Assembly: GCA_014058105.1 (NCBI GenBank)
Contig: JACGCM010001390.1
Coordinates: 434,001 to 498,000, forward strand
DNA: 64,000 nucleotides
Direction of reading: 5' to 3'
Origin: Kingdonia uniflora
Lineage: Eukaryota > Streptophyta > Magnoliopsida > Ranunculales > Circaeasteraceae
Shown in pieces: positions 36,150 through 45,900 of the stretch. Below the pieces are notes generated by a model. It had not been told where the DNA came from. It saw nothing but the letters and a program-made list of their open reading frames with translations, and did not search any database. Both the position numbers and the translations under genes were made by a program. Positions within the stretch are counted from its first letter, which is position 1; each line of letters starts with the position of its first letter.

Positions 36150-36767
36150 TAGATATACACGATGTTGAAAGAGATGGAAAAACAGGGTTTAGGGTTGTTG
36201 CGTTATATGCATATCAAAGCCAATTGAAGTTCTTGAATGTGAAGCAGTCCTTGTGTACCTAGATGACCAAGAAACTCTCTTATTGGAAGAGCGTGTTCAG
36301 TCAGACGTTAGATGTAGCTTACAATGATTTGAGAGAGAGACAGTATGATACTTTGATATGGGCATTTAATATTAGCTGTGTGTTTGTGGAATATTTGTAT
36401 ATGGGTCATTTTTTGGCAACACATTACGAGAAGGTGGTCATCTTCATAAGCAACAAGGGGCCCTAACATTTTTACCCATGTTCTGGCCCAAAGCAAACAA
36501 CAAGATTAACAAATTGGAAAGGTTTGAAAACATTATTGTTGATAGCTTGAGTATTGGTGGGTTGGGATGACATCTGATGAAAACTTCCTGAAATTGAAGA
36601 CCAAGTACCTATCATCTATTCCTCCACTTTCTACACTATGCTGGACGCATGTGCAATTGGAGATTCCAGATAATTTTATGAAGGAATTTATGAAGACCTA
36701 TTTCGATGCGCTAAACAAAGCTTGGATGAAGTTGATGAAAGACAACAACATTAATCCACGAGATTAA
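36150..36767 (+). pseudogene. OTU-like domain at the end of the PMD gene
   Basis: DVERDGKTGFRVVA aligns with the OTU cysteine-protease start D-V-x-x-D-G-N-C-G-F-R: Asp and Gly-Phe-Arg are kept, but the catalytic Cys position holds Thr. About 90 codons later MGHFLATHYEKVVIFISNKG then HFYP fits the OTU segment seen in some plant MULE proteins (MGHLIATxYxxVV...FFP). In-frame stops occur in between. OTU proteases remove ubiquitin or similar tags; this copy could not. The assignment is from motif order, not a search. Confidence 0.5.
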
Positions 36768-36889
36768 AGCACAAACAATTTGTTTTCTTGAATATTATAC
36801 ATATTTTTATATATTTTTTTAATGATGTACAGTTTTCGCATAAATTTATTTATTTTTGGTAACTTCTGGACATAAGTAACTGTTTCGCA

Positions 36890-37095
36890 AAAGATTTGTA
36901 ATTGTCGAGGGAGTTTATTGTGGAGTTCATGGTGAAATTGACATTTAATTGTCGAGTTCACCAAAAACTCGACAATTAATTATCAAATTCACCATTTTTT
37001 GTCGACTTCAATGTGAAATTAACAATTAATTGTCGAGTTCAAAGTGAATTCGATAATTAATATTCAAATATACAACATTGTCGATTATAAGAAAA
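36890..37095. repeat. ATTGTCGA / TCGACAAT cluster 5 (between the two genes)
   Basis: Seven or so copies and near copies, several as ATTGTCGAGTTC and GAATTCGATAATT-type variants. The cluster lies between the 3' ends of the converging PMD and FAR1-like genes. Confidence 0.75.
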
Positions 37096-37209
37096 ATGCT
37101 ACACACCAAAATGAAAATTACTCTACGAAATATAACAATTTATTCCCACGATAATAGTAATTAATAGAGAGACAAAAAAGGAACAAAGTTACAACTGAAA
37201 TGGCCACCA

Positions 37210-38295
37210 GCGTAAACATTACGCGTGGTTCCTCGCCGCAAGCGCATCTTCTTCCCTCACCATCGTCTTGGCCCGGTTGATGAGACTAACCACATGTTCT
37301 CGGTGATAATAGCCGTCAGGTGCTTATTTCTCATTGCCTTTAGCCATGTATAGAATAACCAAGTAAAGGTGGCCTCTTGCTCATTCCTCAATAAAGCATA
37401 TCCGAGTTGGATTGTTGGTAGTGGTTATTTATTCCCGCGAATGGAGCAAATGACATCTTATAAACGTTTGTCCTATACGTGGTGTCAAAATTCACCACAT
37501 CCCCAAAAGCCTCATACACCATTCGGGATCAACCATCTATCCAAAAACAATTAAGTGTTCTATCATCATCATCGAGCTGAATGTCTAAGTAGAACATATG
37601 ATCTTCGAGTTGTTTTTTCTTGAACCAATCCAATGTAGCCTGCGTATCACCATTTGATAGACGTTCTTTGTTAACATTGGCTTTGTGGTTGTAACAATCA
37701 CGTTTGTTGAAGCTCTTGTCTAGAAATAGAGCAGGCACCTTGCTTAATGAGATGTTGTGTAGCTCAAAAGTCTCAGTTAGGTTTTTTGCAGCTTCAGGAA
37801 AGAAATGATTAATCTTCATATGGTGGTGGTTGTGAGGTGACACAAGCTTGTGGCTATGCATATCTGAGAAAGTGGTAACAACAAATTTACCACGTTTTTC
37901 TCTCCAATTAATGTTCAAAGTAGCCTTACACTCGCATTGGTAAGAAGACCGCTTCTTCCCATCTTGTTCACTTATTTCAAAAGTTTTGTTTTTCTTCGAC
38001 AAACCGTTGCTCAAACAATTAAATGTTACTCGTCCTATCTCCTCCGATCTTGGTCGCTTTTTTGAGGTTCACTTCTTTGTGGAGAACCATTGCTTCCTTC
38101 CATATTGTTCATAAAAGGAACTCGCGTCATCAATTGTATCAAAAGTTTGCTCTTCATATGGCGTATCCACAAACAAAGAATCAATGGTACAATCAGGTGT
38201 TCTGGATCCCACACCCGACGTACGATCATTGGCAGACTTGCTGGTGATTCATCTCCGGTTACCTTTAACCACTCTGGTTCAACAAAATCTTCCAT
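37210..38295 (-). pseudogene. FAR1-type MULE transposase, N-terminal half
   Basis: Minus strand from the ATG at 38295 (MEDFVEPEW). The FAR1 DNA-binding part is seen around 37990-37850 with YQCECKATLNINW and DMHSHKL, the C-x-C...H-x-H arrangement of WRKY/GCM1-type zinc fingers. Then DWFKKKQLEDHMFYLDIQLD and FWIDG lead into the MULE catalytic domain with VYEAFGDVVNFDTTYRTN, holding the first catalytic Asp (FDTTY), and FAPFAGINNH. Frame changes occur near 38225 and stops near 37530 and 37425. The rest of the DDE domain and the SWIM finger are missing. It is the remnant of the autonomous gene of this family, or of a captured FAR1-related gene. Confidence 0.75.
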
Positions 38296-38575
38296 ATTAT
38301 TATCTTGTCATATAGGAGAAATTATTGGATACAATCCCATTAATCAAATACATCCATACAGTCAAACGAACATATGGAATCAAAACTGATAGATAACTAA
38401 CCACAAATGAAAACAAAAAAAATACCGCTTTCATAACATCTTTAATTACATATAATTTTATGGGTCACAGTTGTACATCATGTATGTCATTAGATTGTTG
38501 AAAACAGACACTACACTTACAAACCCAACATTACTAAGTATAGTCTACAGGTCCCCACTCCCAAACATATTCCCT

Positions 38576-38821
38576 TCAATCAAATTCTTCGAAAGATGAC
38601 TCCCAGCAGGTTTCCAGCTCTTCTACAAATCTCTGTGTGTTTTGCTTTTTATGTTCTGCAGCTTCCAATGCTTCTATACGTAATACTACTTGGGACCAAA
38701 ATAGTTCATCAACCTCTTCATTATGAGGGGAGACTAGGGGAATTACTTCATTATCGTAGCCATCATGTTCCCCGCCAAAACACCCGTGGAATAAATTACA
38801 CGCCCATTCAATAAACTCCAT
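38576..38821 (-). CDS. Small unidentified frame in MULE-1
   Basis: 81 codons, MEFIEWACNLFHGCFGGEHD through AHKKQNTQRFVEELETCWES-like acidic C-terminus. I do not recognise the family. It lies upstream of the FAR1-like gene on the same strand, in the outer 900 bp of the element. It could be an extra MULE-borne exon or a chance frame. Confidence 0.25.
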   Translation of the reverse strand: MEFIEWACNLFHGCFGGEHDGYDNEVIPLVSPHNEEVDELFWSQVVLRIEALEAAEHKKQNTQRFVEELETCWESSFEEFD

Positions 38822-39371
38822 ATATGTAGCATAAGGTTTTACTGAGTTATATTGTCGAGAACCCCCTAAATTGATATTTTACCGTATAAATTTGATGATT
38901 GTTGTGTTGTAGGACACTCTTAAATTGTCGTATGACGACATTTCGATAATAACATGTCGACTATGTTGGTAGATGTTGGGATGTTGGGTTTGTTGGTAGA
39001 TGTTGGGATGCCGTCCACTAGCCTGTTAAATCAAGCAAAATAATCAATACGCCTACACAAATTACCTCTGTAGCACAGTTCCAACATCACGTTCACGGAA
39101 CTACAGTTTTCAGCAAGGACATAAACTGAGAAAGGATCGTACCTTAACCGGAGGTAGATAGAGAAAGAGTGAAAATTCAATGGGAATTTAAATTTTGAAT
39201 TGTGAGTGACTGAGTGATTGAGTGGAGGGAAACCAAGAAAGAAAGAACGAGTGAAATTTGAATTTTGGAGTGAAAGAGGTTTAGAGAGAATGATTGAGTG
39301 GAGTGAGTGGGTGACAAGTTGATGGCGTGAGTGAGTTGAGTGAGATGCTACATATTAGGCAAATAGAGAGT

Positions 39372-39461
39372 TGAGTGAAATGCCACATCAGATAGGTTGT
39401 GTGGTTAAGAGAGAGTGTAGGAGGTGTGTAACAAAATTGGTATGTAGGGGAATCCTCTCCC
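39372..39461 (-). repeat. Right terminal inverted repeat of MULE-1
   Basis: Reverse complement of the left end with about ten differences. It is followed directly by the target duplication TTGGAACAA (39462-39470). Confidence 0.9.
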
Positions 39462-39470
39462 TTGGAACAA

Positions 39471-39916
39471 ACCAATCTCTAAAGCAAGTACCTCTTGTTA
39501 TAAATTAGCCAACTCTATAGACCAATAAAGTTCTGAAATTAAGTTCAAGCTGTCTCCATATGTGACTGAAGAATCTTTTGTATCACACAAGTCTCACTAC
39601 CAATCTCAGGGTGTTTTCTCAATCCTATCATCAGAGTTAATTATACATTCAACAAGTAATTCTTATATTTATGGAATATTCAGGATCACAATTGCTGATT
39701 AAACCCCACAACATGTCCAATAAATGTGCCTTCAACCAAAAAAAAAATACATTGCAAGATAATATTACGATGTAAATAAAGATTATTCTTGTACAAAAAA
39801 TGAAGTATATGTATAGAGAAAAGAAGCAAGAATCATGAAAGGTTAATAATAGTCGACATCGTCATCAATAATTGAATCTTTCGCTTGCTCGGCTTCCTTA
39901 TAGAATGCTAGTTAAC
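39471..39916. other. Non-coding flank right of MULE-1
   Basis: No gene. Given the PLPHP last exon just to the right on the minus strand, this is probably its 3' UTR and downstream DNA, into which the MULE inserted. Confidence 0.4.
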
Positions 39917-40320
39917 TTATTTCTTGTAATAATCGTTTGGTCCAAATATCGTAGATCCAATTTTCACGTTAGTACTACCCATTTCAATCTGCAGAGAATA
40001 CAAGAGAAAATAAAGCAGACATCTCAAACAAACAGAGAATGCAAAGGAAGGAAGTCAAGAATAAACTGAAGAAAATAAATATATAACCCTGAAAGTAATA
40101 CAGTGAATGAATAATGGGCCTTTTTTTCAAGAATATTGAAGGAGAGAAGCTTAGGAAATATCTAACACATGCAGACACGTATAAGAACGTGTTTTGTGTG
40201 TTGTTTGATAAAGTCAGCTATTCATGCTTATACAACATTTTTTTGAAATAAAAATAAAAAATAAAAAATAAGGCGATTAATCGGTTCAGAGAATATTGTT
40301 AGTATCTCATTTAAAATCCA

Positions 40321-40410
40321 CAATGAAATAAACTTTACCGCTTGTTGAAAGTCAGCGGGCATTCCCATAGAAAGCTCACATTGATCTTCTGGCATTTCAA
40401 GCGCTTTACA
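40321..40410 (-). repeat. Second copy of the PLPHP penultimate exon
   Basis: About 90 bp nearly identical to 41041-41129: CATTCCCATAGAAAGCTCAC and TCTTCTGGCATTTCAAGCGC occur in both. The copies differ at only a handful of positions, so the duplication is recent compared with other rearrangements here. Confidence 0.85.
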
Positions 40411-40589
40411 AATAATAAAAATAAGGTGTTTAAATGAAAGTTGTCCTAATTAAAATTCGTATAATATGCACCCTTAAACATGAAAACCTAGTTGGATACT
40501 TGAATGATCAACTTCAACAAATCTTGTTTCTTTAGAAGTGTCAAGAACATAAAATTAAAAAAGAACAAAAGAACAGAAAAGATTATAAA

Positions 40590-41040
40590 AATGTACCTCG
40601 ACAAAAGACTCTAGGTTCCATAGCAAGAAATCTTGGTAAGCAGAAATTGAAAATTGCCATCTCTTAGTCCCAGGTAACTCATAGAAACTCCAAATCAAAT
40701 CGTTAGTCCCAGAGCCAATAGCAAACAACGTGTCTCCTACTACTTGATTTGCTCTTTGTAACCCGAAACGCCTTTGGATGCGGCCCAAACACTGTCTAAA
40801 GTGCCTCAATTGTGTATTCATATGTAAAGCATTAATCACAGTTATTGTAAAATCGTCCAAACCCGTTCCTGCAGATGCAAAGCTAACACCGGTGAGCAGG
40901 TCTTGATTAGTAACAGTTTTGTTCAAATAAGCAGGTAACTCACTCTTGATTCCCAACATGGAGACCAAGTAATCTGTGGGAAGTCTCCCATTGGTAGACT
41001 TTGCCGAAGCAACATGAGAGGGGAAATTGCGCCCATACAC
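40590..41040 (-). pseudogene. GDSL esterase/lipase exon fragment
   Basis: The frame reads [57 protein letters not shown], and FAIGSGTNDLIWSFYELPGT, ending YQDFLLWNLESFV at a GTACAT donor. This is the second-exon region of plant GDSL esterases, including block III with the catalytic-site GxND motif (SGTNDL). The block I GDS exon and the last exon with the DxxH dyad are absent. It starts abruptly against the PLPHP exon at 41040, so it is a captured or inserted fragment and cannot be an enzyme. Confidence 0.85.
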
Positions 41041-41319
41041 AATGAAATAAACTTTATTGCTTGTTGAAAGTCAGCGGACATTCCCATAGAAAGCTCACAT
41101 TGATCTTCTGGCATTTCAAGCGCTTTGCACACCTCGGATCTACAATTTGATAACATCTGTCTCACCAGGCCATACACCAGAATTAGTAGTAATAATATAT
41201 AATTATGTCCCCTCCCCGCTGCTGGTTCAGTTATAGATACCTTGCCTTCTCTCGGCAACAACTTACTCAAAATGGGAATATGCATGTAGTTGCTTTTAGA
41301 TCCCACCCCTGACTTCCTA

Positions 41320-42632
41320 TACGAGGGTATTGCAAAATGAACCCTGATAAAATCCCAACGAAGAATCATTTTTTCCTGAACCCCTCACATTGTTGGATAT
41401 GGAGTCAATTACATCTTTAGTGCATTCTCCATGTATATTGGTGAGAGCTCCTGAAATTGGTAACAGTGATTCTTGGTTTCCATTTTTTTCATTACTCCAG
41501 GAACTGGCAGATTCAAAGATAACATCTGGGGAACTGTTTTTCAATGTTTTATCAATATCCATTCCGCTATTACCAGATTTACTATCAACCCCATCTTCAG
41601 GCCCTTGAAGACAAGGTTTTTGTAATCTTGGGTTCTGCTTCTGCATACATGTTAATGATTTTACCTCCTGCTCGTTGTGGTCTCTAGTAACAACAATCCT
41701 ATTTTTTGAATTCTGACTGTCCAACTGCGATTTGGAAGAATCCAAAACATTTGTAGATGTACTCCTAAGACATGCATTCGATCTCCATGGTTTATAATAA
41801 TTCCCAGATACCTTCTTATACCTGCTTATCTCAAGCTTTTTCATCTTAGCACAGATCTGTCACTGGAGCTTCGTACTCTAACAAAACCTTCTTTCTATTA
41901 ATATTTTTCTTTGGACTTTGAAAGACAAGGGCCTTTGTTACTACTGTAGACTTTGAGGCTGCAACACTAACTATCAGATGTTGAACACTTCGAAAGTGAT
42001 CTGCATTAGTGATGATGCCCTTCTGCTATCTAGGAGTAGTAAAATATTTTGCAGCAACATTTGTTTCCATTGCCTTCACATTATTAAGCTTAGGACGATG
42101 ACGACTTTTCACTTTGGCATCAACTATCTTTTGAGAAATCCATGTAATCAGTCATTCTCGATATTCTAGACTTTACAGGGGAAGAAAGTGGGCACTTTTT
42201 ATTTTTACTGAAAATAGTAAGCAAACAAATGTGTTACATTAATAGATTATACAATTGAAATTGAAGAAGGAAAACATGTTATCCATTATAAGGCTTGCCT
42301 GGGAGCATGTCTTCTTAATGCTCTTTGTAGTCCCACATTAGGACTCCTTGCCGCAATTACCTACAATAGTTCAAGAAGATCATGTTGACGCTGATGCACC
42401 AGCCATATTTTATTTCAATTGTAACTGGATCCTGCATTAAGATTAAGACTTAAGCATTATTAAGAGAAGAATGCATCATTCAAATATTATAGTCGTAGTT
42501 TAAATGAGGTCTAACCTTAGTAGAATGGTTGCGCACTTTGTATGATGTATGCTTAGGAAGTATTTTTTGATGTCCTGTTTGATCTTCGTGGTTGTCCATT
42601 GCATTTCGGTTTGGAGGGATATCCTGGCTAAC
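41320..42632 (-). pseudogene. Unidentified multi-exon gene or pseudogene
   Basis: Minus-strand pieces with protein-like make-up: an exon with QDIPPNRNAMDNHEDQTGHQ ending at an AAG|GTTAGA donor (42516); a piece QRQHDLLELL and VIAARSPNVGLQRALRRHAP near 42390-42300; CPLSSPVKSRISRMTDYMDF near 42190-42130; ALVFQSPKKNINRKKVLLEY near 41930-41870; and a Ser-, Asn- and Lys-rich frame 41844-41317. The basic, SP-rich style suggests a nuclear or microtubule-associated protein, with a distant feel of the TPX2 family, but I cannot identify it. In-frame stops and a frame change near 41850 argue for a pseudogene. Confidence 0.4.
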
Positions 42633-43150
42633 AGAATGTTTGTTATTTAGTAATGTTCGTACTTATGGTGTTGGATCATAGCTAGAATGAAATTCAGGCA
42701 CAATATGGGACTTGAAGATTAGATTAGATTAGATGATATTGTTTAGAAGAAACACTTCTTTTTCTAAAAACTGAAACTTTTGAATATAGATTAGATTAAG
42801 CTTTAAGGCCCTTAACTGAGTTTATAGTAAACCATGAACATAATAGCATATCCTGCAATAAAACGTTTGATAAGACTAAAAGCAGAATGAAGCATGAACA
42901 TAATAGCATATCGTACAAGGAATACCTGATAAACACGAACATCACTAAACACAGACTTCATAAAACAGTAATAATACCTGATAAGTCAAATGCGAAAAAT
43001 TATAATTTAATGACTGCAACTGAGTGTGCTGATTGAATGGGCGTGCAATGTTAGGTTTATTTTTTTCTAGGGTTTGTTTGGTTTAAGTTTGGAGGAAATC
43101 ATATCAGATCTAATCACCATTCTGTTAATCCTAAAAAAGTGTTCGAACTG
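42633..43150. other. Non-coding stretch
   Basis: No gene. A short AGATTAGATT repeat lies near 42721 and a duplicated AATGAAGCATGAACATAATAGCATATC-like phrase near 42836 and 42895. Confidence 0.4.
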
Positions 43151-43154
43151 TAAA

Positions 43155-44006
43155 GAAGAGTCAATATTATGTTGTTTTGTTCTTGGGGGATACCTCGAAA
43201 GCTCCTAAGGGAGTTTACTAATTTCTATCTCACGGGATCTAACGGCATATTCACTGGCTTCTCTACTGAATTTGTGAGTCACACATGGGATTTGGAGGAA
43301 GAGAAGGTGAAAGTGCTTGTTGGAAGCCAAACAAACAATGGTATTGTTCAAGTGAAAGAAGGTTTCAGCATGCCTGAGCCAAAGGAATAACACCGAGATG
43401 GGATGGCTTTGAATTGCGAGGGAGCACCTCTTGATGTTGACATCAAGAATGGAGGTCGATTCGTTGTTTTGAAAACTAAGAATTTACCTTTGGTTGGAGA
43501 AGTTGGACTTGGTGCTGATCTTGCTAGGCTTGATGGGAGTGTTATGTGTTCACCTGGTTTCTCTTGTGATTCTGCTTATCAAGTTACTTATATTATGAGG
43601 GGGAGCAGTCGTGTTCGGGTTGTTGGTGTGGATGGTCATCGTGTTCTTGATACGACTCTGAAGGCTGGTAATTTGTTCATTGTGTCCAGGTTTTTCGTAG
43701 TCTCAAAGATCGCCAATCCTGAAGGAATGGAGTGGTTTTCTTCCATCATCAGCTCTCCCAAGTAAGTATTCTAACTATTTTCTTTGGCTTATGAATGCAT
43801 TGTTAAATTGAGAATTTGTTTTAACTCTGTCCTCTTTGTTGGATTACAGTCCTATTTTCACTCACTTGGCTGGAAGGACCTCTGTGTGGAAGGCTCTGTC
43901 GTCGCCCGAGGTACTCAAAGCTTCTTTTAGCGTTGCACCAGAAGTTGAGAAGCATTTCCGATCCAAGAGAACTTCAAGTGAAATCTTCTTTGCCCCATCA
44001 AACTAA
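43155..44006 (+). pseudogene. 11S-globulin-like cupin gene, 5'-truncated
   Basis: It starts abruptly inside the protein (YYVVLFLGDTSKA), shifts frame near 43203 and continues EFTNFYLTGSNGIFTGFSTE, GSQTNNGIVQVKEGFSMPEP. A TAA at 43388 replaces what should be Glu. Then NCEGAPLDVDIK and the second cupin barrel (MCSPGFSCDSAYQVTYIMRG). Intron 43762-43849 is intact (AA|GTAAGT to TTACAG), followed by PIFTHLAGRTSVWKAL and ending FFAPSN. It matches the last two thirds of plant two-cupin proteins such as At2g28680/At1g07750, non-storage relatives of legumin. The first cupin half is missing. Confidence 0.85.
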
Positions 44007-45609
44007 GAGGGAAATTAAAGTTAACTAGTAGTTTTATCGTTCTAGTTAGGAAAAAAGAGTAACAAAGTTCTTTTTCTTTGCAATGCTTGATTAAGTGAGA
44101 TTTTAGAAGTTTGTAGCTTTTGAAAGCTTACTGATATTAATATATTTATGAGTTTTCCTCGGTTTATTATGTGAATCTTTCAAGTTTTTCTTCCTTTATT
44201 AAATTAATAGCAAATCACAAAACGTATTATGTATCAATCTACAATACTATAGATTGGTATGCTCTGGGAATTTTTACTTCGTTCAAACATGACTGACAGT
44301 AATATTGATCCCTTTGCATAAGGTGAACGATATGTATACGCACAAATAAACATTCATCCACACAAAAATTAACTAATCATCTCTTTGTACAAAAAATGAA
44401 CTCACTATCACCTACATCTTCTTAAAAAATATGCTACAGTCCCTAAGACCTCTAATAGCTTAACTTTTAGCTCACGGATTTTCAATCTCAAAAGTCACAA
44501 ATATAGTACCATATATGCTTAAAAATAATCATCAAATGATACAAGTATTGAATAAGTTTCACCTGTTTGAAATAGTGGCGACCATTAATTAGTTTTCAGC
44601 CTTCCTTGGATCTAGATGGCCTTCTTCACTTGTTCATTATATCCCTTGTCGAAGAAGGTCATGGCCAAGAATGCCACCGGAATTATGACCTTGGCCGAGA
44701 ATGAGTGCGATTACCACTTTGTAACTGTGAGACCTATGTAGGAGGCTCAAATCTGTCAATTAAATATCAGATTGAGAAGGAGATTCATCACATTTTAACT
44801 TGTAATTTAGGGTTCAGGAGGACTTGAATTTACAACCCCAAATTTAAGCAGTTGTCAGAGTTGAGAAGAAGTATGGTGAAAAAGAGAGAGAGGAGTTCTC
44901 AAGATTCAGGAGGAGGATGGAGAGTACTCAAACCCGAAAATACCATAATACCCTTCAGGAATTAGTTCTAAGGGATTTTTTTATGAGGAATACAATACTA
45001 CCCTCTAACAATTGACATATGACAAATTCGTAAACCTATTTTAGACTAAAACTTTGTATTTGATAAGGGGTAAGTTAGGCAGGCAAAAAATATGTGCTTT
45101 CAATGATTTTGGCTGAATATATCCAATGACCATCATTAAATCCTCATTTTGAGGTTATAAATATAGTATTTGACACTCCTAAGCTTGTGTGGGGGATTCT
45201 GATCGATAACCGAGATGTGTTCTCATTCCAATGCTTTTCCTTTAGTAGTATAGATAACTACTACTTGTAACAAGCAAAGAGCAAAGTTACTACTTAGGAA
45301 TGTTTTATAAGTAACATCACTTATCTATTGAGACTCTACTACTAATCACTATTGAATATGATCAAAAAATGCGTAGGTATCTTGGAAGAAATATGTGTCT
45401 GCAACTTTGTTGTTACAATGTCTATGCCAGCCGCGGTCATGTGATAAGTTTAGGGATGATGTCCTTGGACCATTTGGGGTGCCTTGCAGTCTCCCGCCCA
45501 GCGCCCGATTCTTCCGTGTCCAGCTTTCATTTTTGTTTATAGATAAACTTCGTGTTCTCTTTTCCTGGTTAGGTGGTTGGGTTGTTAATCAATTCGATGT
45601 TACAATCTC
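44007..45609. other. Non-coding stretch downstream of the cupin pseudogene
   Basis: No supported gene. AATATATTTATGAG near 44140 may hold the old polyadenylation region. The 168-codon plus-strand frame at 45395-45898 has no protein-like character and lies antisense to a copia gag scrap. Confidence 0.45.
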
Positions 45610-45900
45610 TCACTTATCCACGACTGCGATATTGTCTTCAACTTCCCTTTCATCAAACCTGACATTGTGCAACCCATACACATATGTATGCTTAGTAGGT
45701 AGGAGCTTGTGGTTTTCAACTAATAACTTATTGTTTTGCTTAGGAATGAGTAAAGTAAGAGCTTTTACTATCATATATCGGCTCGGAAGCGCAATATTGG
45801 AAGTGTGGAAAGTTAATAGAATATTCTTAATATTGCTATCTTCCTCAACTATTTTTCTACATAACATCATAGTACACTACCAAAACATAGTGATATGATA
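45610..45900 (-). pseudogene. Copia gag fragment
   Basis: The minus-strand frame has NILLTFHTSNIALPSRYM and PKQNNKLLVENHKLLPT. This matches the copia gag segment with TFHASNVLLQQQYR...AEKNNELLMKNHQSRPT. Orientation and family fit the LTR piece at 53685-53825, and the intact gypsy element lies between the two. It may be the inner part of one older copia element. Confidence 0.55.

Larger units (their letters stand above)
31382..36767 (+). pseudogene. Plant mobile domain / coiled-coil / OTU-like gene inside MULE-1
   Basis: Start ATG at 31382. Exon 1 (31382-31882) has in-frame stops at 31451, 31583 and 31688. Exon 2, from 32010, opens the plant mobile domain (aminotransferase-like, PMD): VFHHSPTWDIGREVEKVQNL, FHFKWGEITITLEDMWRL, then, after frameshifts near 32270 and 32430, AKAYMLYILGSFLFPTKK and SWGAATLTHLYYSL. 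Exons from 32778 and 33330 complete it (YYPDRVQRQFNQKQYVPRNP), with a TAG at 32844. A Gly/Val-rich linker follows (about 33730-33835), then short coiled-coil exons (33940-35750). The C-terminal OTU-like region (36150-36767) has DGKTGFRVVA and MGHFLATHYEKVVIF. PMD proteins are known both as host silencing factors and as MULE cargo. This copy is dead. Confidence 0.7.
30529..39461. mobile_element. Large Mutator-like element (MULE-1), 8.9 kb
   Basis: The ends are inverted repeats of about 90 bp. The left begins GGGAGAGGATTCCCCTACA, and the right, reverse-complemented, begins with the same bases and stays close through CCACACAACCTATCTGA. A perfect 9-bp duplication TTGGAACAA flanks it. Inside is a plus-strand multi-exon gene (31382-36767) with plant mobile domain, coiled coil and OTU-like parts. 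A converging minus-strand FAR1-type transposase gene (37210-38295) and another small minus-strand frame (38576-38821) follow. Non-coding parts are full of ATTGTCGA and TCGACAAT words. Stops and truncations mean it cannot move on its own, but the intact ends could be used in trans. Confidence 0.93.
39917..41170 (-). pseudogene. PLP homeostasis protein (YggS/PROSC family) 3' exons, with duplication
   Basis: On the minus strand, [20 protein letters not shown] then [14 protein letters not shown] (41160-41050) and, after an intron, IEMGSTNVKIGSTIFGPNDY then YKK and a stop (39988-39917, preceded by CTGCAG). These match the C-terminal end of plant PLPHP, a PLP-binding protein that buffers vitamin B6. 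The penultimate exon is present twice: a second copy is at 40410-40321. A GDSL-esterase exon lies between the copies. No upstream PLPHP exons are visible, so I treat it as a truncated, rearranged remnant. Confidence 0.65.

Noticed and set aside
45395..45898. 168-codon plus-strand open frame as a gene
   Set aside because: It is antisense to a recognisable copia gag segment and has no protein family features.
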